DNA of 64,000 nucleotides from Meridianimaribacter flavus (GCF_004366715.1 NZ_SOQZ01000004.1:310001-374000), one strand, 5' to 3'; positions 1 through 7,871 are shown, counted from the first letter of the stretch. The notes: generated by a model not told the origin, from the sequence alone. Numbers and translations: made by a program.

Positions 1-733
1 GTACATTTTTAAAGCTACTTTCACCATGAATCCAACTTGGATTAAGGTCGGCAACATTCCATTGCTCCAAATCATTTCCGTTAATGCGTCTTAGACTATT
101 AGAAGGCAATAACACTACAGACTTCTCTTTACTCTCTACACGTACTTTACCTTCGTAACATACCACTTCAAACAAATCTAAATTTGTATTTACATTAAAT
201 TGTGTACCTAAAACCTGTACTGTTCCATTTGCGGTTTCAACGGTAAAAGTGCTTCCCTTTTGAACTTTAAAGTACGCTTCTCCATTGAGTTGAAGTGTTC
301 TGTTTTTAGACCAATTCTTTTCGTTATAGCTTATGGTAGATTTGGAATTTAAAATAACTTCAGAACCATCTAAAAGTGCAATAGTTTTTTGTTCGCCAAA
401 ATTTGTTTCAACTAAAATTGTATCATTATCTAACAAAAAGAAAATTCCTAATAACACCACAACAGAAGCCGCAATACCCAACCACCAACGTTGAGCTCCC
501 AACTGCCTTACCTTAACAGGCTTTTTATGAGATATTTGCTCTTGTATTTTAGCAAAAGTTGAATCGGTTTCTGCATTCAAATCAGCATAAGTATTAATAC
601 CCTTACGTAGCTTTAAAAAGGCTTTAAAATCAGCTTCAGACACCATTTCTTTTAACTGCTCATCTGAGATGTCTCCAGCCAACCATTGTGCTAAATACGT
701 ATCGTTTGTGTTATGTAAATCTTGTTCTTTCAT
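1..733 (-). CDS. FecR-family anti-sigma factor (3' end outside the window)
   Basis: Inner-membrane anti-sigma/signal-transfer protein, probably partner of the ECF sigma factor encoded just upstream. The ATG lies at 731-733 and the frame stays open to base 1, so about 244 residues are visible and the C-terminus is missing. Order: an N-terminal cytoplasmic anti-sigma region (begins MKEQDLHNTNDTYLAQWLAG), one hydrophobic membrane segment near residues 85-102 (WWLGIAASVVVLLGIFFLL), then the periplasmic FecR domain with the usual DGSEVILNSKS, LNGEAYFKV and VQVLGTQFNV signatures. It follows the sigma gene in the same orientation after 58 bp. That gap contains a two-box motif shared with the divergent lipoprotein gene. 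A SusC/SusD pair could lie further left but is not in view. Confidence 0.9.
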   Translation of the reverse strand, partial: MKEQDLHNTNDTYLAQWLAGDISDEQLKEMVSEADFKAFLKLRKGINTYADLNAETDSTFAKIQEQISHKKPVKVRQLGAQRWWLGIAASVVVLLGIFFLLDNDTILVETNFGEQKTIALLDGSEVILNSKSTISYNEKNWSKNRTLQLNGEAYFKVQKGSTFTVETANGTVQVLGTQFNVNTNLDLFEVVCYEGKVRVESKEKSVVLLPSNSLRRINGNDLEQWNVADLNPSWIHGESSFKNV

Positions 734-751
734 TATTTCAACTGTATATAT

Positions 752-777
752 GACAACTCACTTTTGTTTTACCCTAC
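752..777 (-). promoter_or_regulatory. Putative ECF-sigma promoter ahead of fecR
   Basis: On the minus strand the sequence reads GTAGGGTA, 8 nt, GTGAGTTGTC, ending 18 nt before the fecR ATG. The same two boxes with the same 8-nt gap occur at 1362-1387 on the plus strand ahead of the lipoprotein gene (17 of 18 box positions identical, while the 8-nt gap differs). The conserved-boxes/variable-spacer pattern is what an alternative-sigma promoter looks like. That the neighbouring sigma factor recognises it is inference. Confidence 0.6.
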
Positions 778-791
778 TTTTTTTAAAAAAA

Positions 792-1304
792 TTAAATATT
801 ACCTATATTTTCTCGCATTACTAATAAGGCTGCGTGCATACGCTTTTCAACAGCTTTAACAGAAATATCAATTTGTTCAGCAATTTCTTTATAGGTCTTT
901 TTTTCTATTCTATTAAGCAAAAACACTTCCTTTTGTTTCTCTGGTAATGCTTGTATAGTACGTTCTAATTTTTCCATAAACTCTTTTTCTAGTAAAATAA
1001 ATTCAGGTGATTCGTTAGATTGATGACTCGACACACTATTTTGGTGTTTTTGTACCACCTTATCGTGTTTTACCATATTTAAAAACGTATTTGAAGCTAC
1101 TGAATAAATATAGCTTTTCACTTTTTCAATATTGACTTTACTACAATTTTCCCAAAGTTTTACAAACGTTTCCTGAACGATATCTTCAGTTTTGTCAATA
1201 TCCTGAGTTTTGAAAAACACAAAGTGTCTCAAATCTTTTGCATATTTTTGGTACAGATCCTTAAAGGTATCTGACTTACAAATTGGGTGTTGGTTTTTTG
1301 ACAT
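792..1304 (-). CDS. ECF RNA polymerase sigma factor (FecI-like)
   Basis: 170-residue sigma-70 family factor of the extracytoplasmic-function class. Region 2 is at about residues 17-85 (YQKYAKDLRHFVFFKTQDIDK followed by EDIVQETFVKLWE). Region 4 is at about 110-165 with a helix-turn-helix (LPEKQKEVFLLNRIEKKTYKEIAEQIDISVKAVEKRMHAAL, seen in pieces). There is no C-terminal extension. It precedes the FecR anti-sigma gene and diverges from a cysteine-rich lipoprotein gene, so the three form a local regulatory module. The start at 1304 gives a normal-length N-terminus. It probably controls fecR and the lipoprotein through the shared boxes at 752-777 and 1362-1387. Confidence 0.93.
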   Translation of the reverse strand: MSKNQHPICKSDTFKDLYQKYAKDLRHFVFFKTQDIDKTEDIVQETFVKLWENCSKVNIEKVKSYIYSVASNTFLNMVKHDKVVQKHQNSVSSHQSNESPEFILLEKEFMEKLERTIQALPEKQKEVFLLNRIEKKTYKEIAEQIDISVKAVEKRMHAALLVMRENIGNI

Positions 1305-1361
1305 TCACGAATAATTAAATCGATGTGCTCAAAACTAAATAAAAAAAAATTGAGTAAAAAA

Positions 1362-1387
1362 GTAGGGTATTTTTTTTGTGCGTTGTC
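1362..1387 (+). promoter_or_regulatory. Putative ECF-sigma promoter ahead of the Kazal-like lipoprotein gene
   Basis: GTAGGGTA (1362-1369), an 8-nt T-tract, then GTGCGTTGTC (1378-1387), 45 nt before the ATG at 1433. It matches the boxes ahead of fecR in sequence, spacing and orientation relative to the gene. This is a candidate -35/-10 pair for the divergent ECF sigma factor. Confidence 0.6.
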
Positions 1388-1432
1388 TTAGGTATGATTA
1401 ATCGCTAAAAAAAATATGAACCAAAAATTTCT

Positions 1433-2881
1433 ATGATGAAACATTTTAAATTATTATTTGTCAGTTTTGCTCTTGTTACAGGGTTATTTACATCTTGTTC
1501 TAAAAACGAGCCAATTTCAGAAGAATTAAATATTCAAAAAACCGAAGCTATAACACTATCATTAAATAGGTTGTCTCAACAATTTAACAGTGATGGAAAT
1601 GTAACTGCTTCAGGAAACCCTTCAGGCAACATAGTATTCGATTTCGGTTTTGATTTTGTATATCCTTTACACTTGTCTTTTAACAATAACAGTTCTGTTT
1701 ACGTTAACAGTTTAGACGATTTAATTGAAATCTTAATCAATTCGTCAACCAATTTATACATTGATGGTATTCAATTTCCTTTTAATGTTGAAGTCTATGA
1801 CGAAAATTCAAATTCAATAGTTGTAATTACTATTAATTCTGAAGCAGAGTTTTATGATTTGATAGAGAGCTTAGATTGGGATGACCAAGATGAGTGCGAT
1901 TGTTACCAAAACTACAACCCTGTTTGTGTTGAAGTTACTGATGTTGCAGGCGTTGTTTTTACAGTAACTTACCCTAACTCTTGCTATGCAATTTGTGATG
2001 GTTTTGATGCAGATGATTTTATTGATAATTGTGAAGGAGATTACAATGGAAATACTACTTATGAGTGCTTTACGTTCAATTTCCCAATTTCAGTTATTAC
2101 AGATCAAAACCTAACTATTACTGTAAATTCACAAGAAGAATTAAACACTGCTGTTTACAACTCTTTCTACTTCGGGTTTGTATATCCTTTTAATGTAACT
2201 ACTGAAGAAGGTGATGTAGAAACTATTGAAAACCAAGAGAGTTTTAATGATTTACTAGAAGACTGTTATGATGACCTTACAGATGATTGCGAGTGTTACC
2301 AAGACTATAACCCTGTTTGTGTTCAAATTGAAACACCAACTGGAAATTTAGAAATAATAGAATTTGACAATGAATGCTACGCTATTTGCGAAGGGTTTAG
2401 TGCAGAAGATTTTGTGAATTGCGAAATTGATGATGAATGCGACTGTGATGATGAAGAAAACATTACTGTTTGTGTTGAAGTGGAAGTTGATGGACAAATA
2501 GAAATATATAGTTTTTTAAATGCGTGTTTAGCTGAATGTGAAGGATATACTGAAGCAGACTTTGTAGATTGTTCAGGAAACACTGATTGCACAACAGAAA
2601 ATGTTGTTATAATTCTGTTAGAATGCCCATGGACTTTAAACGGAACAACAACTTACGAGTTTAATTCTGATAATACAGTAGAAATAACTGGTTCTGGACT
2701 TTCAACCACAGGAGAATGGTCTATAGAAATGAGCAATGATGGTTATCCTATTGTAAGTATTATTTCAGACATTGGTAACTTTAGTGATGATTGGCACTTT
2801 GTGGATTGCAATCAAGTAAATAGTTTAACCGTAACAAGCTCAGTAAATCCAGCAGCTGAAATCTTATTAAACTGTGATTAA
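1433..2881 (+). CDS. Cysteine-rich lipoprotein with Kazal-like modules
   Basis: 482-residue secreted lipoprotein of unknown function. The lipobox is LFTSC with Cys22. Residues 66-280 hold four loosely repeated segments of about 35-45 residues built on an FxFP-xV ... VNS-x(2)-(E/D)-L pattern. Interleaved are three cysteine modules at about 155-200, 286-330 and 336-380; the first reads CDCYQNYNPVCVEV ... YPNSCYAICDGF. Their C-x-C-x(5)-PVC ... (Y/F)xNxCxAxC spacing resembles Kazal-type protease-inhibitor domains. A C-terminal domain (about 395-482) resembles a lipocalin-like lipoprotein domain. It is very acidic (many D/E). It diverges from the sigma/FecR genes and carries the same promoter boxes as fecR. 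Surface protease inhibition is inferred from the cysteine pattern only. Confidence 0.75.
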   Translation: MMKHFKLLFVSFALVTGLFTSCSKNEPISEELNIQKTEAITLSLNRLSQQFNSDGNVTASGNPSGNIVFDFGFDFVYPLHLSFNNNSSVYVNSLDDLIEILINSSTNLYIDGIQFPFNVEVYDENSNSIVVITINSEAEFYDLIESLDWDDQDECDCYQNYNPVCVEVTDVAGVVFTVTYPNSCYAICDGFDADDFIDNCEGDYNGNTTYECFTFNFPISVITDQNLTITVNSQEELNTAVYNSFYFGFVYPFNVTTEEGDVETIENQESFNDLLEDCYDDLTDDCECYQDYNPVCVQIETPTGNLEIIEFDNECYAICEGFSAEDFVNCEIDDECDCDDEENITVCVEVEVDGQIEIYSFLNACLAECEGYTEADFVDCSGNTDCTTENVVIILLECPWTLNGTTTYEFNSDNTVEITGSGLSTTGEWSIEMSNDGYPIVSIISDIGNFSDDWHFVDCNQVNSLTVTSSVNPAAEILLNCD

Positions 2882-2911
2882 TAGCGCTGATATATATTAA
2901 GTTTTAAACCA

Positions 2912-2939
2912 AAAAAGCCACTCTATCGAGTGGCTTTTT
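2912..2939. terminator. Bidirectional rho-independent terminator
   Basis: Perfect 12-bp stem AAAAAGCCACTC / GAGTGGCTTTTT with a TATC loop, lying between the convergent lipoprotein gene and dps. A-tract and T-tract flanks let it serve both strands. Confidence 0.88.
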
Positions 2940-2962
2940 GCTATTAATCAATTAACAAACGG

Positions 2963-3442
2963 TTAGATTGATTCGTCTAACCAAGCTTTCATCATCCAAA
3001 CAGTTTTTTCCTGTTCAGTAATAAAATCACTCATCATCGAGTTTGTACCTTCATCATTAGCTTCATCAGAAGCATCTAATATGTTTCTTTCAATCTTTAA
3101 TAATTCGGTTAATGAATCCACAATTAATCGTACTGCTTTTTCATCTTGAGAAATATTTTTTCCAACTGGCACCTTAGCGTTCTTAGTATAATCTTCAAAC
3201 GTATGTAAAGGTGTTGTCCCTAAAGTAAGAATACGCTCTGCAATTTCATCAACCTTTAAGTTAGCGTCAGTGTATAATTCTTCAAACTTAACGTGTAAAT
3301 CAAAAAAGCGTTTCCCTTTAATATTCCAGTGAATTCCTCTTAAATTTTGATAATATATTTGAAAATTTGCTAGCAAAATGTTTAAATCATTAGCAATTTC
3401 TTGTGTTTTCTTGGTTTCTAAACCTATACTATTTAAAGTCAT
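2963..3442 (-). CDS. dps: Dps-family ferritin-like DNA-protecting protein
   Basis: 159 residues, the normal length for Dps. Such proteins assemble into dodecamers that oxidise Fe(II) with H2O2 and store it, protecting DNA. The ferroxidase signature is visible as HWNIKG followed by FFDLHVKFEELYTDANLKVDEIAERI (His, Asp and Glu ligands), with the four-helix pattern throughout. It diverges from an oxyR-type regulator gene with 103 bp between them, which suggests peroxide control. A Bacteroidota -7 element (3467-3474) and an inverted repeat lie in that gap. Confidence 0.95.
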   Translation of the reverse strand: MTLNSIGLETKKTQEIANDLNILLANFQIYYQNLRGIHWNIKGKRFFDLHVKFEELYTDANLKVDEIAERILTLGTTPLHTFEDYTKNAKVPVGKNISQDEKAVRLIVDSLTELLKIERNILDASDEANDEGTNSMMSDFITEQEKTVWMMKAWLDESI

Positions 3443-3466
3443 AATTTACTGTTTTTTAATTCATTA

Positions 3467-3474
3467 CAAATTTA
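3467..3474 (-). promoter_or_regulatory. dps promoter -7 element
   Basis: On the minus strand it reads TAAATTTG, matching the Bacteroidota TAnnTTTG consensus, 25 nt before the dps ATG. TTG trinucleotides 14-18 nt further upstream could supply the -33 box. Confidence 0.6.
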
Positions 3475-3493
3475 AATTATAATTAACACAATC

Positions 3494-3516
3494 AACTATA
3501 GAATTAATTGATAGTT
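3494..3516. promoter_or_regulatory. Inverted repeat in the dps-oxyR gap (candidate OxyR site)
   Basis: AACTAT (3494-3499), 11 nt, ATAGTT (3511-3516). This T-n11-A type dyad overlaps the presumed -33 region of dps and sits 30 nt before oxyR. Its position and ATAG/CTAT tetranucleotides fit a LysR-type/OxyR binding site; no binding can be shown from sequence. Confidence 0.45.
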
Positions 3517-3545
3517 TTTATATTTTTATAGCTAAAATTAATTAA

Positions 3546-4505
3546 ATGACCATAACACAATTACATTACGTCTTAGCAATTGCTGAACATAAAAACTTTA
3601 CCAAGGCTGCTGAAAAGTGCTTTGTAACACAACCAACGCTTAGTACTCAAATACAAAAACTTGAAGAAGAACTTGATGTTTTAATATTTGACAGAAGTAA
3701 AAAACCTATTGAACTTACTGATGTAGGAAGAAAAATTGTGCATCAAGCTAGAAATATTGTTAACGAATCTGATAGAATACAAGATATTGTTGACCAACAA
3801 AAAGGGTTTATTGGAGGCGAATTTAAGCTTGGAATGATTCCAACCATAATGCCTACATTATTGCCAATGTTTTTAAAAACATTCATTAAAAAATTCCCTA
3901 AAGTAAAACTTAAAATTGAAGAGTTAACGACTGAAGAAATTATAGAGCGTATAAACGAAGGTCACCTAGACGCTGCTATTGCTGCAACACCTCTTGAGGA
4001 CGAAACCATAAAAGAACGTGTACTCTATTACGAGCCTTTTGTTGGTTACATACCTAGTAGTCATAGGTTACATGAAAAGAAAAACATTGAAGTTTCTGAT
4101 CTTGAAATTGACGATATGCTACTGCTAGAAGATGGTCATTGCTTTAGAGATGGTGTTATTAACCTTTGTAAAGTATTTAAAAACAATACCGATGAACATT
4201 TTCAGTTAGAAAGTGGTAGTATTGAAACCTTGATAAAACTATCAAACGAAGGTTTAGGAATGACGCTTTTACCTTATTTACACACTATGGAGCTTAATGA
4301 TAACCTAAAACAAAACTTACATCATTTTGTAGAGCCAAGTCCAGCAAGAGAAGTGAGCATCATTTATCATAAAAGTGAGCTTAAACTCCAAATTATTGAT
4401 GCACTGCACAATGTAATTTCAGGAATTATAAGAGGTGCTATTGCATTTCAAAATGTTGAAATTATAAGTCCTTTAGCTGTTCAGGAAACAAAAAGAGCGG
4501 TTTAA
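3546..4505 (+). CDS. oxyR: Hydrogen-peroxide sensor, LysR-type regulator OxyR
   Basis: 319 residues. An N-terminal LysR winged helix occupies residues 1-60 (LHYVLAIAEHKNFTKAAEKC ... TQPTLSTQIQKLEEEL), followed by a periplasmic-binding-protein-like sensor domain from about 90. The motif EDGHCFRDGVINLC places cysteines at 199 and 208, the same numbering as the redox disulfide pair of E. coli OxyR, so direct peroxide sensing is well supported. It diverges from dps, a classical OxyR target. The stop codon sits inside the terminator stem. Confidence 0.95.
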   Translation: MTITQLHYVLAIAEHKNFTKAAEKCFVTQPTLSTQIQKLEEELDVLIFDRSKKPIELTDVGRKIVHQARNIVNESDRIQDIVDQQKGFIGGEFKLGMIPTIMPTLLPMFLKTFIKKFPKVKLKIEELTTEEIIERINEGHLDAAIAATPLEDETIKERVLYYEPFVGYIPSSHRLHEKKNIEVSDLEIDDMLLLEDGHCFRDGVINLCKVFKNNTDEHFQLESGSIETLIKLSNEGLGMTLLPYLHTMELNDNLKQNLHHFVEPSPAREVSIIYHKSELKLQIIDALHNVISGIIRGAIAFQNVEIISPLAVQETKRAV

Positions 4506-4521
4506 AACCGCTCTTTTTTTT
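4491..4521. terminator. Terminator at the end of oxyR (bidirectional)
   Basis: AAAAGAGCGGTT / AACCGCTCTTTT stem followed by a T-run. It overlaps the oxyR stop codon and also ends the convergent MbnP/MbnH operon. Confidence 0.85.
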
Positions 4522-4524
4522 GAA

Positions 4525-5469
4525 TTATAGTTTGTAGTTTAAATAGACCGAAAACCTATTTTTGGCTTCTACGTTTCCACCAAAAAAATCTTGATGTATT
4601 GGTAGTGTATACTGCAACCCTAATTGAAAATCTTTTAAATTAAACTCTGACCCTAATGAGCAGTTGTACAAATGTCCATTAGTGTCAGCTAAAGTTTCAC
4701 CATATTGTTCAATAGAATCATAAACATCTCCTGAAATACCTACAAAAGGTGAAATATCCATTTTTTTGGTTTTCAGTTTATAAAACAAATTTGAACTAAC
4801 ACTAAATTGATTACCAAACCTGTATTCATTTTTATTTTCAGATTTTAAGTAATATGCAAAAGTAGTATTAAGTCCCAAATTATTATTTCCGTAGTTATAC
4901 ATAACAGTCGCAATAGCATCCCAACTTCCTGTTCCTACCTGAAAACCAGGATTTACTCTATCAGTCAATTCTTCTTCAAACTTACCTGTTGGCGCTTTAA
5001 CACCCAATCCAAAATTAAACGAATGTCCTGTAAGCTCTTTATTAGTACTAAAATCTATAGCTTCTTTATTTTCACTGTTACTCTTATAGATTTTTAAATT
5101 ATACCAACCTATAAGTGTCATGTCTCCTACACCATTAATCGACTCGGTATTGCCTTGAAACTTTCTGCTTAAATCTTGAAACGGAAGTATCGCGCTTACA
5201 TAAAATGATTTTCCTAACGGAACTCTAGCCCAAAGTTGATAAGTATTAAATTGCTCTTCACTTGTAGGCGAATTATCAAAAATTCCGTTTTTAGATTCGT
5301 ACGTTTGATAAATGTATCGCAACCCAACAAAACTAGTCATTTGCAAATCACCAAACGAAGCGCTACCACTACTTGTTGTGCATCCACACAAGTCGCAACT
5401 ATAACTGTTTGTAAAGCTAATAATAGCGAGTATTAAAAGTATTGTTTTAGTATTCTGAAAATCTTTCAT
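4525..5469 (-). CDS. Outer-membrane beta-barrel-like protein of the MbnP/MbnH operon
   Basis: 314 residues with a signal peptide (to about residue 24) and a mature N-terminus beginning CDLCGCTTSS, a CxxCxC cluster that could bind metal. The rest is alternating aromatic/hydrophobic strands (LWARVPLGKSFYVSAILPF, FNFGLGVKAPTGKF, NRFSVYLNYKL at the end) typical of a small transporter-type barrel. It is the last gene of a minus-strand operon after the di-heme peroxidase, with its start overlapping the end of that gene by 23 bp. Recognised only as a conserved partner of MbnP/MbnH-like genes; a role in copper handling at the outer membrane is inferred. Confidence 0.65.
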   Translation of the reverse strand: MKDFQNTKTILLILAIISFTNSYSCDLCGCTTSSGSASFGDLQMTSFVGLRYIYQTYESKNGIFDNSPTSEEQFNTYQLWARVPLGKSFYVSAILPFQDLSRKFQGNTESINGVGDMTLIGWYNLKIYKSNSENKEAIDFSTNKELTGHSFNFGLGVKAPTGKFEEELTDRVNPGFQVGTGSWDAIATVMYNYGNNNLGLNTTFAYYLKSENKNEYRFGNQFSVSSNLFYKLKTKKMDISPFVGISGDVYDSIEQYGETLADTNGHLYNCSLGSEFNLKDFQLGLQYTLPIHQDFFGGNVEAKNRFSVYLNYKL

Positions 5470-6496
5470 CGTTTAAAAATTCATTATCTGTGAGTGTTTT
5501 TAAGAAAGCTATTAGGCTTTCTTTTTCATAAGTATTTAGGCTTATTCCCAAAGTGCCATCATCACGTTGAAAAATAGGGTCTACATTTCCATTATCTACC
5601 ATTCCTGAATCGTAAAAATTAAGCACTGCTTCTAAGGTCGAAAATCGACCATCGTGCATATAAGGGAAAGACACCTCAACGTTTCTTAAACTTGGTACCT
5701 TAAACTTATATAAATCGTCTGGATTTTCTAACACATTAAATCGGCCTAAATCATTAAGCTGCGGGTTTACAGGTAAGCCATTATTTCTGTAGGTTTGGTC
5801 TGTAAATAAATCGGTAGCATGACATGAAGCGCATTTATTTTGAAACGTAGCACGACCATCTTGTTCAATTTGAGAAAACGTTACTCCATCTTCATTTCTA
5901 ATATATTTATCATATTTAGAATTTGATGAAATCATGGTAATCATAAACTGAGACAAAGCTTTTAGCATATTTGCGCTATTAACTTCACCATCTTCAAATG
6001 CTTTTCTAAACTGTTGTCTGTAATAAGGTTCTGCATTAAGTTTTTCAACCACATTACTCAATGTTTCACCCATTTCTAGTTCGCTAGTTAATGGAATTAT
6101 AGGTTGCAAATCTAAATGAGAAGCTGCTCCATCCCACATAAATTCGTTTTGAAATGCCAAATTTTGAATTGGTTGTGCATTTCTAAATCCAATACCTCCA
6201 TTAACACCATGACTTAGTGTGTGTCCATGATGCGTAAACGCAAAAGCTTGCTCATGGCAAAACGCACAAGGTATAGCATCATTTGCTGATAGTTTTCCTT
6301 CGTAAAACAAACGCTTACCCAGTTCAACTCCTGCTTCGGTTAATGGATTATTATCCAAGTTGTAAGCCATATCAGGAAAATTTGATGGCATTTCTACAAC
6401 CACAGGAACAGGCACGTATGTTTCTGTACTATCGGATTTTGAGCAACTAAAAACTAGCGTACCCAAAATCACTAATACTGAAAATTTAGTCTTCAT
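5447..6496 (-). CDS. Di-heme cytochrome c peroxidase, MbnH-like
   Basis: Periplasmic lipoprotein of the MauG/CcpA di-heme peroxidase family, about 349 residues from the ATG at 6496 (MKTKFSVLVILGTLVFSC). An upstream in-frame ATG at 6514 is less likely because it spoils the signal sequence. Two c-type heme sites are visible: CAFCH at residues 77-81 and CASCH at 222-226. Other family features are LGKRLFYEGKLS, FRNAQPIQNLAFQNEFMWDG and VPSLRNVEVSFPYMHDGRF. MbnH enzymes oxidise a tryptophan of the partner MbnP to kynurenine; the gene upstream here encodes an MbnP protein, which fixes the assignment within this broad family. Confidence 0.88.
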   Translation of the reverse strand: MKTKFSVLVILGTLVFSCSKSDSTETYVPVPVVVEMPSNFPDMAYNLDNNPLTEAGVELGKRLFYEGKLSANDAIPCAFCHEQAFAFTHHGHTLSHGVNGGIGFRNAQPIQNLAFQNEFMWDGAASHLDLQPIIPLTSELEMGETLSNVVEKLNAEPYYRQQFRKAFEDGEVNSANMLKALSQFMITMISSNSKYDKYIRNEDGVTFSQIEQDGRATFQNKCASCHATDLFTDQTYRNNGLPVNPQLNDLGRFNVLENPDDLYKFKVPSLRNVEVSFPYMHDGRFSTLEAVLNFYDSGMVDNGNVDPIFQRDDGTLGISLNTYEKESLIAFLKTLTDNEFLNDERFSEY

Positions 6497-6551
6497 AATT
6501 AGTATTATAAACACTCAAGAAGGTTTTTAGGCCTTCTTGAGTTACTATATT

Positions 6552-7352
6552 TTACTCATTATGTACGTGGTGTACACTAAAAGCATTTTGAAAATTATTT
6601 GCAATAACTGTTGTAGTTGTAGCATCAGTATGAACTTGACTATAACCATTAGACAGTTCTACCGAAGTTTCGCCATCAAACACCTTAGCAATATCAGCAA
6701 CAATATGTACTTGAGGTGTAGTAGTTTCTCTTACTCTTACTGTATTTGGAAACTGTAGTGTAATTTCTCTATAATTATCTAAAGAAGTACCAACACTTCC
6801 CATGTGAATATTTAATGCTTCGTCAGTTACTGTAGCTGATGAAAACGTACCATCAAACCTCATAAACCTATAACCTGTTGCCCATGACCACATCATTCCT
6901 GCTGCTTCGGCTTGTGTTAAAAAATTACCTTGACCTTCAGCTCCTAAAGCATAACGGTCTTGATCGATACCTAAACCAAAAGTAATTTCAGTATAGTTTG
7001 CAGCATCTACATTATCTAAGTCTATATAAATTTCTCCAGCATTATTGCTTTCTGCTTCATCAACGATAAACACATTATCTGCAGAAGGATATGTAAACGT
7101 GTTACCGTTTTCGTCTTTTACCCTTACATTACTAATAATATATTTAAGGGTTTCTAACTTATATGACTCTGCACTTGACTTGTTGTAGCTAGTGCCAAAA
7201 ATAAAGTCTTGATCACCTACTCCATTATCAAATTTTAGAGTTAATGTACCTGTTTGTCCTGTTAAATCTTCAGAGTTAGAATCGTCGTCAGAAGAGCATG
7301 ACGATAGTGTTGCACATAAAAGTAGTGCAAATGTATATTTTAAAATTTTCAT
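6552..7352 (-). CDS. MbnP-family copper-binding lipoprotein
   Basis: 266 residues, lipobox LSSCS with Cys19. Family features visible: LTLKFDNGVGDQDFIFG near the N-terminus, YKLETLKYIISNVRVKDENG, ITFGLGID, and the tryptophan motif GMMWSWATGYRFMRFDG, which contains the Trp targeted for oxidation in characterised MbnP proteins. The C-terminus ends FSVHHVHNE with clustered histidines that could bind copper. It lies 55 bp upstream of the MbnH-like peroxidase gene. No methanobactin precursor or biosynthesis genes are in view, so this is the methanobactin-independent form of the pair. Confidence 0.88.
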   Translation of the reverse strand: MKILKYTFALLLCATLSSCSSDDDSNSEDLTGQTGTLTLKFDNGVGDQDFIFGTSYNKSSAESYKLETLKYIISNVRVKDENGNTFTYPSADNVFIVDEAESNNAGEIYIDLDNVDAANYTEITFGLGIDQDRYALGAEGQGNFLTQAEAAGMMWSWATGYRFMRFDGTFSSATVTDEALNIHMGSVGTSLDNYREITLQFPNTVRVRETTTPQVHIVADIAKVFDGETSVELSNGYSQVHTDATTTTVIANNFQNAFSVHHVHNE

Positions 7353-7427
7353 TTGTTTTAATTTAATATTCGTGTGCTATTAGTGGCAAGCACAGTTAAG
7401 CCTTGTATAAAAAACCGATATTAAACT

Positions 7428-7808
7428 TTAACAAATAGGAGGTTTATAGATACTGTAATCTATAAGGTGAGAATAATTATTTACGTAGTAGATGGGTTGT
7501 TTAGCTTTAAAAAACACAAGCTTTGAAAGCGTTATTTCTTCATTAGCTATTTGTTGAACAAAAACCGGATAAAACGCTTCAAACACCATTTGATGCGATT
7601 TACCTTTACCTGAATCGTTACTTGCCTTTTGAATTTGTGTAGCTAAATGACATTTACCATTACACTGTAGCTCTGGTTTGTCTTTATTAATACAATAGGT
7701 TTCAATAATGTAATCAATATTTAACTCATAGTATAATACTTGTCCAACATAATACATCGGTCGCAATGCAAACGAAAGAAGTAATATGGTTAAATATAGC
7801 TTTTTCAG
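7428..7808 (-). CDS. Small conserved protein with CNGKCH motif, first gene of the MbnP/MbnH operon; non-ATG start
   Basis: About 127 residues if started at the CTG at 7808; an internal TTG at 7766 would remove the hydrophobic segment. No ATG precedes the conserved part, but the frame reads LKKLYLTILLLSFALRPMYY after a stop at 7814, a convincing membrane anchor or signal sequence. The core carries NKDKPELQCNGKCHLATQIQKA, a C-x3-CH motif that could bind a metal, and the protein ends YSIYKPPIC. It is 75 bp upstream of mbnP in the same orientation and is probably co-transcribed. Function unknown; a copper-related role is inferred from context. Confidence 0.6.
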   Translation of the reverse strand: MKKLYLTILLLSFALRPMYYVGQVLYYELNIDYIIETYCINKDKPELQCNGKCHLATQIQKASNDSGKGKSHQMVFEAFYPVFVQQIANEEITLSKLVFFKAKQPIYYVNNYSHLIDYSIYKPPIC

Positions 7809-7871
7809 GTCTTATATAATTTTCTACAAAGATAAAACCAATATTCTACTATCAAGCTCTTTTTTACAAAA

